Positions 52,662-61,651 are shown, numbered from the stretch's first letter. The stretch is 64,000 nt of DNA from [Clostridium] aerotolerans DSM 5434 (GCF_000687555.1 NZ_JHWJ01000012.1:62001-126000), one strand, 5' to 3'. A program made the numbers and translations. The notes: generated by a model from the sequence alone, not told the origin.

Positions 52662-54056
52662 TCAGCCCCTCAGCCTTTCTACATCGATCCCGCTTTTTAT
52701 CAATTCCAAGTCCTCCCTGTCATAGCCTGCACTTACCATGACTGCTCCGGTTGTGAGCCACAGATACATGAGACTTGAGGATTTTCGTATTATTAAGGCC
52801 AGGAGCCACGCACTGATCTCCGGCTCCTTTACACTTTGATTCATCATCTGGGCCAGAATCGCTTCTATCTCAGTCACCCATTTCTGTTTCAAGATATCTT
52901 CTTTCCTGCAAATACCGTACTGCTCTATGGTCTGGGCATAGGCCACGGCATATTCAAGTCTTGTTTTTTCTTCCCTGCTTTCCAGCAGGGTATCCCCTCC
53001 AGCCAATATGACTGGTGCGCTCATGGTCAGGCCCGCAATCCGTTCTCTTAGTTTCTGTTTATCATAGTAATTGGTTTCCGGAGCGTTGATTTTACTTTGT
53101 ATGGATGTGACCCGTCTGCGAATCTCTTCGGAATCCGGATCGCCAGCCAGTATGGTATAGTCGCCTGTCATCGTAAGGGTTTTTACTTTCCCAAGCATCT
53201 CCAAGGTAATGTCCTTGATTTCACAGGGATATATTCCGTCAAACACTCTGGTTTTTGTCAGCGCTGCCGCATCTTCCATAATGTCTGTTTTTCTCCGCCC
53301 CAGTCCTGGCCCTTTCATGGCCCATAGGTGGAGACGGTCTTGTTTTACATTGGCAGTGAGAAGAGACAGTGCCTCTCCTTCTATCTGATCTGCTATTAAA
53401 AAGAGTTTTCTATCCCTCAGCCTTTCTAAAAGGGGATAAAGCTCTGTAAAGGAAGAAAGTGTGCGGTTTATGATGAGTACAAAGACCTCTGTCATGGTTG
53501 ATGCTTCTCCCACGGAAAGAGGGCCGTCAAGGCGCATCCCCCTTGTGATCTCCAGCCTTGTTTCGGCATACATGGATTCCTTTACTACCAGCTCTCCTTC
53601 TTTACTGCCTTCCAGTACCATATGGGCAGTTTTATCATCCTTTGTGATCTGACGGATTAAATTCACTTTAGAATGGGGAGAGGAAAAGGCATGGGATAGG
53701 ATAGCTTCTTCCAGCCTTTCTGATGAATTCCTTAAGTCTCTTGCCAGTACAATCGGGTTTTCCCCGGAAGCTGATTTTCTTTGACAAAAAGTAAGCAGGG
53801 AAAGAATCATGGAAGCAGTTTCCTTTGTGCCGCATCCTGTAATGGAATTGATTTCACCAATGGCGGCGGCAGCCAGACGGATTCCCTGATTGAAATAGAG
53901 ATCCTCTCCCTCCAGCTCCTTTGCCACCTGACTGGCGGAAAAGGTGTAGCTTCCTTTGACTAAAATGCCCCCTTCCAGGGAAAGGACATTGCAAAGGCAC
54001 CGGATTCCATCCGCCATTTTTTCTCTTCCGTCCTGATACTTAATCTGACGTATCAT
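52662..54056 (-). CDS. GroEL-paralog in the nif operon, catalytic residues lost
   Basis: 464 residues, against about 540 for GroEL. The apical domain is recognisable: GMRLDGPLSVGEA, IADQIEGEALSLL, MKGPGLGRRKTDIMEDAAALT and YDKQKLRERIAGL align with GroEL. The equatorial ATP site is degenerate: the GDGTTTAT loop reads GCGTKETA (Asp87 becomes Cys75), the second catalytic Asp398 becomes Tyr369 in RLEYAV, and the GPKG and GGG segments are missing. Roughly 70 residues of the C-terminal equatorial part are absent too. It cannot be an ordinary ATP-driven chaperonin. Gene overlaps nifV-alpha by 17 nt, so it is translated with nif genes. A nitrogenase-specific holdase or scaffold is inferred. Confidence 0.85.
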   Translation of the reverse strand: MIRQIKYQDGREKMADGIRCLCNVLSLEGGILVKGSYTFSASQVAKELEGEDLYFNQGIRLAAAAIGEINSITGCGTKETASMILSLLTFCQRKSASGENPIVLARDLRNSSERLEEAILSHAFSSPHSKVNLIRQITKDDKTAHMVLEGSKEGELVVKESMYAETRLEITRGMRLDGPLSVGEASTMTEVFVLIINRTLSSFTELYPLLERLRDRKLFLIADQIEGEALSLLTANVKQDRLHLWAMKGPGLGRRKTDIMEDAAALTKTRVFDGIYPCEIKDITLEMLGKVKTLTMTGDYTILAGDPDSEEIRRRVTSIQSKINAPETNYYDKQKLRERIAGLTMSAPVILAGGDTLLESREEKTRLEYAVAYAQTIEQYGICRKEDILKQKWVTEIEAILAQMMNQSVKEPEISAWLLALIIRKSSSLMYLWLTTGAVMVSAGYDREDLELIKSGIDVERLRG

Positions 54057-54861
54057 CCTTTACACCTCCTGCCATAATATTCCTTAATAAATCTTCTGCT
54101 TTCCTGATGTCCTGGCTGGTCAAACCCAACTCGAATTTCCGGTTGGCGCCATGGACAAACTCGTAGAGGTTACAGTTTCCAGCCCGCTCCCCTATTCCCA
54201 GTAAGGTCCCATCCACCATGTCGGCCCCGGCCAGTGCCATGACCATGGAATTAGCAACTGCCATGCCAAAATCATTGTGCTCATGGACCTCCACCTGGAT
54301 GCCGGTCTGTTTGATTTCCTGAATGAGGGTTCTTGCCCTTCTTGGAAATAAGACTCCTACGGTATCGGCAAGGCGTATGACCTCCACCCCCTGCTGTTTC
54401 ATCATTCGGATTAAGGAAATTAGGAATGCAACATCAGCCCTGGAGGCATCCTCTAAGCCAACGGTTAAGGGAATATTATAATCCTTTGCCACCTGAATGC
54501 ATTCCATTAGTGTATTTTCAATCCATTTTTTGTTCTTTCCGATTTTATTATATATTTGTGAGTAGGAAACAGGAGTTCCAACATGGATCAGGTCCGGTTT
54601 TTGTCTGGCGGACTCTTCAATATCTCCTGCATTCAGACGGGACCAGACGGAAACAATTGCCTGTTTTTTCTGCTTCATGATCTCACTTAAGTAATTAACT
54701 CCTTCTGTTCCGGTGTCATAGATGCCCGCTTCTATTTCATGGATTCCGATGCGGTCTAAATAAAGAGCCAGTCTGATCTTATCCGATGGAGAAAAAACGA
54801 TGCCAGGGCACTGCTCCCCGTCACGAAGGGTAGTATCAACTATTTTGATTCGTCTCTTCAT
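54040..54861 (-). CDS. nifV: Homocitrate synthase alpha subunit NifV-alpha
   Basis: 273 residues from the ATG; a GTG 9 bp upstream also opens the frame. DRE-TIM catalytic half: VDTTLRDGEQCPGIVF, EIEAGI, RLADTVGVLFP, and metal ligands in VEVHEHNDFGMAVANS. It stops before the C-terminal regulatory part, as in Clostridium pasteurianum NifV-alpha. With the omega subunit (next gene) it should make homocitrate, the organic ligand of the FeMo cofactor. Overlaps both neighbours (26 nt with nifV-omega, 17 nt with the GroEL paralog). Confidence 0.93.
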   Translation of the reverse strand: MKRRIKIVDTTLRDGEQCPGIVFSPSDKIRLALYLDRIGIHEIEAGIYDTGTEGVNYLSEIMKQKKQAIVSVWSRLNAGDIEESARQKPDLIHVGTPVSYSQIYNKIGKNKKWIENTLMECIQVAKDYNIPLTVGLEDASRADVAFLISLIRMMKQQGVEVIRLADTVGVLFPRRARTLIQEIKQTGIQVEVHEHNDFGMAVANSMVMALAGADMVDGTLLGIGERAGNCNLYEFVHGANRKFELGLTSQDIRKAEDLLRNIMAGGVKDDTSD

Positions 54862-55819
54862 ATTTATCACACTCGCTCAATATTATTAAAAACTCTTCAT
54901 CGGTTACTTCTCCGCCCTTTTTCATGCTCTTTCGTTTTACCATATCTAAAAGCTGACCAACATCATATTTTCCCTCGCAGTCAAACTCTTTCAGCTTATA
55001 GCGAATGGAGGTGCCGCCGGAGTGCTTACCTAATACCACCTTTCTGGAGGCACCCACCAACTCAGGCGCAAAGGACTCGTAATTGGATGGCTTTTTTAAT
55101 ACTCCATCCACGTGAATGCCGGATTCAATGTGAAATATCTTCCGGCCGATGACTGGCGTATGATCAGGAATTTCTGTCTTTGTCATTTCTTCAAATAAAT
55201 CTCTAAGGAGGGTGAGCTTTTCAAAGCTGTGATTGGGTTTATACCGCTCCACCACCCTCATGGCCAGGAGCACCTGTTCTGTTGCTGCCTTATTGCCAAT
55301 GCCTGTAAAGGTGGTCATGACCGTACCATTGTGATGGTACTGGAGATAATCAGCCGCAATGGCTGATGCACAGTAGTAGGAGTCCTCCGGGTAAAGTATA
55401 GGGGATACTGCCATTAAAAGCTTCATACCCCGCTCATAGATGTCCCGGCTTTCATAGATCAGCAGATCGTCGAGGCCGGTCAGCCTCAGCTTTTTATCCG
55501 CTTCGATGTCTTCTAACCCTTTTAGCTCCCATAAGTCGTTGACCTGAATGTTTCTGATGCTCCTTCCCGTACCGTCGCAGAAGGAAGATAAGAAAAAATG
55601 AACTCCAGGATACTTCTGATTTTCCGCCAGACTGGGAAGCTCCATATAATAAACGATTCCCTCCGGCAAATCTCCATTTAACAGGCGGTAGACTTTGGGG
55701 GACAAGACTACCCCTGAAACAGAAAGATTTTTAAGCCCTTCGATAAAACCAAAAGCCAGTTCCTTTGTCAGTGCAAAATCATCAAGCATTGTCAGTGTGG
55801 CATCAATTATCTTCATCAT
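54836..55819 (-). CDS. nifV: Homocitrate synthase omega subunit NifV-omega
   Basis: 327 residues. The first part is a TIM-barrel relic lacking the DTTLRDGEQ catalytic motif (it reads DATLTMLDDFAL). The C-terminal half is the usual isopropylmalate/homocitrate synthase linker: FTGIGNKAATEQVLLAM, IGRKIFHIESGIHVDG and VLGKHSGGTSIRYKL. It completes NifV-alpha, the split form first seen in C. pasteurianum. Ribosome site AGGAGG precedes the ATG. Neither subunit alone has all parts, so a heteromer is expected. Confidence 0.92.
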   Translation of the reverse strand: MMKIIDATLTMLDDFALTKELAFGFIEGLKNLSVSGVVLSPKVYRLLNGDLPEGIVYYMELPSLAENQKYPGVHFFLSSFCDGTGRSIRNIQVNDLWELKGLEDIEADKKLRLTGLDDLLIYESRDIYERGMKLLMAVSPILYPEDSYYCASAIAADYLQYHHNGTVMTTFTGIGNKAATEQVLLAMRVVERYKPNHSFEKLTLLRDLFEEMTKTEIPDHTPVIGRKIFHIESGIHVDGVLKKPSNYESFAPELVGASRKVVLGKHSGGTSIRYKLKEFDCEGKYDVGQLLDMVKRKSMKKGGEVTDEEFLIILSECDKYEETNQNS

Positions 55820-55850
55820 CCTACAGCCCCTCCTTTTGCGTGTGAATTTC

Positions 55851-56159
55851 TTAGATCATCAGATCACGGACTGGCACTCCTCCCTCAAAATGTTCCTCCA
55901 CAATCCGTTCTACATCATCTTCTGAGACACTGCCGTACCAGACTCCTTCTGGATAGACCACTACCACCGGCCCTTTGTCACAGATGCCGAAACATCCGGT
56001 ATTATTAATGACTACTTCCCCGGACAGATCTCTGTCTTCGATTTCCTGCATAAAGCTCTGGATTATATCCACGCTGCCTTTTTGAAAACAATAGCCTTTT
56101 TGTGTTCCATTGATTCTGCAACTGGTGCAGATGAATACATGATATTTTGGCTGTACCAT
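55851..56159 (-). CDS. Thioredoxin-like [2Fe-2S] ferredoxin of nif clusters
   Basis: 102 residues. Closely resembles the C. pasteurianum [2Fe-2S] ferredoxin from its start (FICTSCRINGTQKGYC) through VVINNTGCFGICDKGPVVVV and PEGVWYGSV. Cysteines at 11, 14, 24, 56 and 60; the cluster ligands in the family are 11, 24, 56 and 60. The clostridial protein interacts with the MoFe protein and is nitrogen-fixation linked. It lies 14 bp after nifN-B. No genes for its reductase are seen here. Confidence 0.95.
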   Translation of the reverse strand: MVQPKYHVFICTSCRINGTQKGYCFQKGSVDIIQSFMQEIEDRDLSGEVVINNTGCFGICDKGPVVVVYPEGVWYGSVSEDDVERIVEEHFEGGVPVRDLMI

Positions 56160-56173
56160 TTGACTCCTCCTCT

Positions 56174-58825
56174 TTACATGGCAGCGGCTGCCTTTTTCAC
56201 CGCATCTTCAATCATGTCATAGGTATTCACTGGTTTGATTCCCAGCTCTGCCAGCTTTCTCGTTGGCTCCATACCGATCCGCATGGCAATGACTCCATTG
56301 CAGCCCTCAATTGCCGCCATAATTCCTTCCATCTTATTTTCATTTTCCCCGCATTCCTCTTCCCCCATGCAGTATTGTTCGACCTTTCTTTTTCCGGCGA
56401 AACGAACCTCTCCGTTTAAGTAATCATAAAGATAAAACTCCTTTGCATGACCGAAATGAGTATCTACGATGACTCCGCTTTTTGACGCTACCGCAAAACG
56501 GTACTTTGTGGTGACTGGCTGGGGATTTTTGGGCTCTTCCATTAGGTATCCTTTCAGCTCAATGGATTTATCATCGGTTAAGGTTCCTACGGCATCTGCC
56601 CGACAATGCTGGCAGTGATACATCTGGGGCATGATTTCCTCACACTGCTTCCTGATCTCCGTCAGATGCTTATTGGATATAGGCTCTACCTGTTCAAATA
56701 TACTTCCCTCTACAGGAATCATCTGCATGATGTTGGTAATAAAACACCCCAGGTCTTTTACTGTTTTCACCACTTCTGGTACATGGCAGTCATTGATTCC
56801 CCTGACGGTTACAATGTTTACCTTAACAAGGACACCGCTTGCAACAAGGAGACGGATTCCTGCCAGCTGGTTTGCCACCATAATGGCCCCTGCTGCATCT
56901 CCCGTATATTCCTTTCCCATGAACCGGATGTACTGATACATCTGACCGCTGATATGAGGGTCCACCGCATTTAAGGTTACAGTTACGTGGGAGACAGAGA
57001 GCTTAGCCAGTTCCTCCGCATAAAGGGGAAGCTTTAAGCCGTTGGTGGACAAACAAAAGGTAACATGTGGATCATGAGCCCGGATCAGTTCAAACAGGGA
57101 CTTTACGCTCTCCCAGTTTTCCAGCGCCTCGCCTGGCCCGGCAATCCCTACCACTGTTAAGTTTGGCATCTTTTCCTTTACCGCCAGATAACGGTTCAGT
57201 CCTTCCTCCGGGGTGAGGATCACAGAGGTGACTCCCGGACGGCTTTCATTGGGGCAGTCAAATTTTCTGACACAGTATTTGCACTGGACGTTGCAGGCCG
57301 GTGCCACCGGAAGATGAATCCTTGCAAACTTATGGCCCTTGCAGTTGTAGCAGGGATGCTCCAGGGTCTTTCGTCTCATTTCCTCTTCTCTCGTACTTAT
57401 CATTGGCTCCACTTCCTTTTCCTTGGTGTCGATTAAAGTATCTTTATAATAGTCATTGTAAAGGGTTTCCCGAAAACTTGTTTCTGTGGTATCAATCAGA
57501 TGGTTGGATATTTCATCCATATATTCCATGGAGCCTTCGTACCCCAGCATCTTTAATCTCTGGCCTCCTACGTGGTCGTGAATGGGAAATCCTCTCCGGA
57601 CCAGGGGAAGCTTTAAATCCTCTGCGATCCTTCTGCCATCGGAATTCCCAACCAGTATATTCGCCTTGCATTCAACCACCATGGCCTCAATATCTTTAAA
57701 ATCTGCTTTATCTATAACCTTATATTCTTCCTCCAGATAAAGGTCCGCCAGCTTTTCTATCTCAGGACCAGCTTTTTTCGCCAGCTCCGGACAGGCCGTT
57801 CCGGTGGCGCACACCACTGGAAGAATTCCGGATTCACACATGAGCCGGACCGTGGAATACACCATATCCGGTTCTCCAAAGACAGCGGCTCTTCCGGCAG
57901 AGTTGTATTTGTGGGAGTCGATCATGGAATCCAGATACCGGCCTCTTTCCTTTTTAAGCTCCTCAGGAATCTCCTTTCCTGAAATCTCTGAGAGAGCATT
58001 TAAAAAGGTATCGGTATCTCTTAATCCCACAGGGAGGGGGATTCTTGCAAACGGAACCCCATAGGTCTCCTGCAAATATTCCCCCACAGAATTCTTTCTT
58101 TCAAAATCGCAGATCTCCAGGGTAATTTTCGCTCCGCCCATTTTCTTTAACTCGGAGATACTGGTTCCATAGTGGGGAAGCCGGTTATACTCCTTATGGT
58201 GCTCCCCATCCAGATTTTCAGAAAGGTCAGGAAGGAGTATGGCTTCCAGTCCAAACAGCTTTAGCATGGATTTTATGTATCTGGTATCCCCAGGGCTTAT
58301 CGGGGCAGTCACCACATTGACCAGGTTGTTTTTCCCGCCATCCATTATAATAGAAGAAACCATGGAATAGAGTGCTCCGAAATACCCGTCGTACTGACTC
58401 CCGCCATATCCTGGGGAAGGACATGAGATGAGTGTGATATCCTTATACTCCGGATACTCCTCTTTAAAATCATCTAAGATTCCGGGTACATCTTCGCCAA
58501 TGGTCTCGGCTAAGCATGTGGTCATGACTCCAATGATATCCGGATGGTAAAGCTCGATTAAATTTTTCAGGCCTTTCTTTAAATTCTCACTTCCCCCGTA
58601 AACAGTTCCTTCCTCTGTGAGGGAAGAAGAAGCAATGTCCACAGGTTCATTGTAATGGGTCGCCATATGTCTGCGGATGTAGGTCGCACACCCCTGAGAG
58701 CCATGAAGAATGGTCATGGAATTTTTCAGACCATAAAATGCAGTCGCACTTCCCATTGGCATACACATCTTACAAGGATTGATATTTAGGTTTACCAGAG
58801 GTTCTACCTTACTTTTCATTCTCAT
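56174..58825 (-). CDS. nifN-B: NifN-NifB fusion with C-terminal NifX-like domain
   Basis: 883 residues. Residues 1-445: NifN, half of the NifEN scaffold (INPCKMCMPMGSATAFYG, SQGCATYIRRH, MTTCLAETIGEDV). Residues about 490-760: NifB radical SAM enzyme with CNVQCKYC (Cys511, 515, 518), IAGPGEALEN and a second cysteine set at C-terminal CQHCRADAVG. Residues about 775-883: NifX/NafY-like cofactor-binding domain (VIVDTHFGHAKEFYLYDY). NifB makes the NifB-cofactor from [4Fe-4S] clusters and SAM, and NifEN matures it; fusion places both activities on one chain, as in C. pasteurianum. 12 bp after nifE. Confidence 0.97.
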   Translation of the reverse strand: MRMKSKVEPLVNLNINPCKMCMPMGSATAFYGLKNSMTILHGSQGCATYIRRHMATHYNEPVDIASSSLTEEGTVYGGSENLKKGLKNLIELYHPDIIGVMTTCLAETIGEDVPGILDDFKEEYPEYKDITLISCPSPGYGGSQYDGYFGALYSMVSSIIMDGGKNNLVNVVTAPISPGDTRYIKSMLKLFGLEAILLPDLSENLDGEHHKEYNRLPHYGTSISELKKMGGAKITLEICDFERKNSVGEYLQETYGVPFARIPLPVGLRDTDTFLNALSEISGKEIPEELKKERGRYLDSMIDSHKYNSAGRAAVFGEPDMVYSTVRLMCESGILPVVCATGTACPELAKKAGPEIEKLADLYLEEEYKVIDKADFKDIEAMVVECKANILVGNSDGRRIAEDLKLPLVRRGFPIHDHVGGQRLKMLGYEGSMEYMDEISNHLIDTTETSFRETLYNDYYKDTLIDTKEKEVEPMISTREEEMRRKTLEHPCYNCKGHKFARIHLPVAPACNVQCKYCVRKFDCPNESRPGVTSVILTPEEGLNRYLAVKEKMPNLTVVGIAGPGEALENWESVKSLFELIRAHDPHVTFCLSTNGLKLPLYAEELAKLSVSHVTVTLNAVDPHISGQMYQYIRFMGKEYTGDAAGAIMVANQLAGIRLLVASGVLVKVNIVTVRGINDCHVPEVVKTVKDLGCFITNIMQMIPVEGSIFEQVEPISNKHLTEIRKQCEEIMPQMYHCQHCRADAVGTLTDDKSIELKGYLMEEPKNPQPVTTKYRFAVASKSGVIVDTHFGHAKEFYLYDYLNGEVRFAGKRKVEQYCMGEEECGENENKMEGIMAAIEGCNGVIAMRIGMEPTRKLAELGIKPVNTYDMIEDAVKKAAAAM

Positions 58826-58837
58826 TCCGCCTTTCTG

Positions 58838-60193
58838 TCAGCTTACAAATTCCCATACCGGACTGTTTATGCTTTTATTGATTTCCATGGTAAAGTTGTA
58901 AACCCCCTCAAAGCCTGCCAAAGGTATCTTCCGCTCGTGATTGTGATCGCAAAAGGCAATGCCCAGCTTATAAGCCAGGGGCCGTTCCTTTACTCCCCCC
59001 ACCAGGATATCAGCTCCTTTTTCCCGCATAAAGGTCTCAAGCTCCGCAGGATTTGCATCGTCAAGGATTACGGTATCCGGCTCCACCAGACTCTCTATAA
59101 TTTCGTAATCTTCCTTTTTTCCTGTCTGAGTCCCTACAACCACGGTTTCAATTCCCATGGCTTTAAACTGGCGGATCAAAGATATGGCCTTAAAGCCTCC
59201 CCCTACATAAATTGCTGCTTTTTTCCCCTCCAGATGCTTCCGGTACTTTGCAAGAAAGCTGTTTAGCTCCGCCTCTTTTTTAGAGCAGAAGGCAACTGCC
59301 TTTTTCCTTGCTTCTTCATCATTCAGGGCTTCTGCCACCCGGATCAATGAAGCCGTGGTATCCTCGATTCCAAAGAAGCTGACCTTTAAAAATGGAATGC
59401 CAAATTCCTCCTCCATCCGATTCGCCAGATAAGTGCTGGACCCTGCGCACTGGACAATGTTTAAGGAAGCTTCCGGCGCCTTTATCATCTGCCCATAGCT
59501 GCTATCCCCCGTAAGCCCGGATATGACATCAATCCCCATTTCCTTGAAATAATTCTTAATAATCCACATTTCCCCGGCAAGATTAAAGTCTCCTAAGATA
59601 TTGATGGCCTTTCTTTTCTTCTTCCCCTTAAAAGGAAGAATCACCTTCATAATGGCATCGCAGGCCATACGGTAGCCGGTGGATTTATTCCCGGAGAAAC
59701 CGGGGGATTTTACAGGAATGACCGGAATGTTATATTGTTCCGACTTCATCCTGCAAAGAGCGTCCACATCATCTCCGATGACTCCTACGATACAGGTGGC
59801 GTAGATAAAAATCAGCTTTACCTTCTCTTCTTTTTCCATTAACTCATCCACTGCTGCCTCCAGCTTTCTGATCCCCCCGAAAATGATATCTGTTTCCTGC
59901 AGATCCGTAGAAAAGCTGTTGCGGTAAATATCTTCTCCGCTTGTTAAGGACCCTCTGATATCCCAGGTATAGCTGGAACAGCCAATGGGGCCGTGGACGA
60001 TATGATAAGCATCTGTAATGGGATTTAAGACAACCCTGGCTCCGCAGTATACACAGGCCCTTTGGGACACGGAACCGGATATACTGTTGCTGTCACAGCA
60101 GATCCCGCCTTTTGGGCCGTTGCATCCCTGGGTTACGACAATGGAACTTTTCCTGGCATCCAATATATTTTTGTTGCAGCTCTCCGCTTCCAT
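58838..60193 (-). CDS. nifE: Nitrogenase cofactor scaffold NifE
   Basis: 451 residues from the ATG with AGGAG 7 nt upstream; a longer frame starts upstream without a site. NifD-like fold with RACVYCGARVVLNPI, HIVHGPIGCSSYTWD, YATCIVGVIGDDVD and NIVQCAGSS. It pairs with the NifN part of the fusion to build the FeMo cofactor before transfer to NifDK. The usual NifD histidine region reads PLAGFEGVYNFTMEIN, without the cofactor histidine of NifD, as expected for NifE. A hairpin lies in the 84-bp gap between nifK and nifE. Confidence 0.96.
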   Translation of the reverse strand: MEAESCNKNILDARKSSIVVTQGCNGPKGGICCDSNSISGSVSQRACVYCGARVVLNPITDAYHIVHGPIGCSSYTWDIRGSLTSGEDIYRNSFSTDLQETDIIFGGIRKLEAAVDELMEKEEKVKLIFIYATCIVGVIGDDVDALCRMKSEQYNIPVIPVKSPGFSGNKSTGYRMACDAIMKVILPFKGKKKRKAINILGDFNLAGEMWIIKNYFKEMGIDVISGLTGDSSYGQMIKAPEASLNIVQCAGSSTYLANRMEEEFGIPFLKVSFFGIEDTTASLIRVAEALNDEEARKKAVAFCSKKEAELNSFLAKYRKHLEGKKAAIYVGGGFKAISLIRQFKAMGIETVVVGTQTGKKEDYEIIESLVEPDTVILDDANPAELETFMREKGADILVGGVKERPLAYKLGIAFCDHNHERKIPLAGFEGVYNFTMEINKSINSPVWEFVS

Positions 60194-60235
60194 GACCATG
60201 CTCCTTTCAAACCGCTGACGGTAAAATACCACAAT

Positions 60236-60258
60236 AGGGAGGGGTCGGCTCCCTCCCT
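60236..60258 (-). repeat. Stem-loop between nifK and nifE
   Basis: AGGGAGGG (60236-60243) pairs exactly with CCCTCCCT (60251-60258), 7-nt loop, GC-rich. No T-run follows on the minus strand. It may stabilise the nifDK message or partly stop transcription before nifE. Confidence 0.65.
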
Positions 60259-60277
60259 GGTTCCTTTGTTCTCTGGT

Positions 60278-61651
60278 TTACATTACTACTTCAAAATCTT
60301 CATCTGCCACATCCCGGTCCAGACGGTCCATTAAGGTATCTACGATTTTTTCTACGTAGCGGATTCCTCCTGCATAACCAACGGTGGCCTGAATGGGGTT
60401 GCCATACCGGTCAAGCACTGGAAATCCCATCCGCACCATTGGAATGTCCTCTGCCTTTGCAATCTGCTTTCCATAGCTGGACCCAAGAAGGAGATCGACA
60501 GTCTCGTTCTTAATCAGCTGATGAAGGTAGAATAGATCGGTATCCGCCTTAACCACATACTCGCTTTCATCCACTCCGTACTGATCCATAAGTGCCTTGA
60601 TTTCCTTCTCCCACCGTTCCTTTGGTGTTCCGGTGATGATATACTTAGGGCTCATACCAAGCTCCAGACACAGGGAGGTAAATGCGTACACAATATCAGG
60701 ATCGCCGTAGATGGCTGCCTTTTTCTTATAAACATACTGATGGGCATCTAACATTAAATCCACCAGACGGCCCCTCTCATCCTCAAGAGCAGAGGGAACT
60801 TCTTTCTTCGTAAACTTCTGAAGCTCCAGAATGTACTGATCGGTAAGCTTCACTCCCACTGGAACCGGAATGTTAGAAAATGGAACCTTATATTCCTTTT
60901 TCATATGCTCTGACGGCTCCAGACTGCAGTAAATTCCCATGGAAATAAGCTTTTCACAATCCCCAAGAGCTGCAATGTCCGCACCACTGGTTCCTGCGTT
61001 ACTATGAAAATATTCATTTTTACCATCCATAGGATGATCCAGGATTCCATCGTGATCCGGGAAGTAGATGTATTCCGCCCCCATAAGACCCGCAATCCTC
61101 TTTAATTCTCTGTCATCTCCAGGATTGACCCAGCCTGGGAAAATAGCAACCTTCCCATTTGGCACTCCCGTTTTCTTTGTCATATATTTCATGAAGCCAA
61201 TCATCATATTGGCATAGCCCTGAATATGAGAACCTTCATAAGAAGGGGTACTGGCATATAAGACGGTCTTTCCTTCCGGCACTTCCACATCGAAAATATA
61301 GGAACCAACGTCATCTCCAATGGTCTCGGAAAGGCATGTGGTATGTATTGCCATGATATCAGGATTATAGATATCAAATACATTTTTCACAGCCGTAGTG
61401 ATATTGCTTCTTCCGCCAAATACGGACGCTCCCTCTGTAAATGAGCTGCTGGATGCAATGGCCGGTTCTTTAAAATGTCTGCTAAGCACGGTTCTGTGAT
61501 AGGAGCAGCAGCCCTGAGACCCATGGGAATGGGGCATACATTTTTCTGCACCAAGGGCACAGAACATGGCACCTACAGGTTCACAGGTCTTGCATGGGTT
61601 TATGGTCATTTTGCGTTTTTCCATAATTTCTTTTGGGGTCAATTCAAGCAT
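60278..61651 (-). CDS. nifK: Nitrogenase MoFe protein beta chain NifK
   Basis: 457 residues from the ATG that shares one base with the nifD stop; AGGAGG lies 9 nt upstream. P-cluster cysteines at 23, 48 and 106 (CEPVG, GSQGC, HTTC) keep the spacing of Azotobacter Cys70/95/153, shifted by 47. The N-terminal arm of about 47 residues is therefore absent, as in C. pasteurianum NifK. Downstream VNPGDDRELKRIAGL and the C-terminal VGYAGGIRYVEKI are family typical. Functional MoFe beta chain expected. Confidence 0.98.
   Translation of the reverse strand: MLELTPKEIMEKRKMTINPCKTCEPVGAMFCALGAEKCMPHSHGSQGCCSYHRTVLSRHFKEPAIASSSSFTEGASVFGGRSNITTAVKNVFDIYNPDIMAIHTTCLSETIGDDVGSYIFDVEVPEGKTVLYASTPSYEGSHIQGYANMMIGFMKYMTKKTGVPNGKVAIFPGWVNPGDDRELKRIAGLMGAEYIYFPDHDGILDHPMDGKNEYFHSNAGTSGADIAALGDCEKLISMGIYCSLEPSEHMKKEYKVPFSNIPVPVGVKLTDQYILELQKFTKKEVPSALEDERGRLVDLMLDAHQYVYKKKAAIYGDPDIVYAFTSLCLELGMSPKYIITGTPKERWEKEIKALMDQYGVDESEYVVKADTDLFYLHQLIKNETVDLLLGSSYGKQIAKAEDIPMVRMGFPVLDRYGNPIQATVGYAGGIRYVEKIVDTLMDRLDRDVADEDFEVVM

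Noticed and set aside
56606-57699. Open frames of 100-130 codons on the plus strand opposite nifN-B
   Set aside because: They lack ribosome sites and family features and lie fully opposite a gene with strong motifs; they are by-products of codon use.
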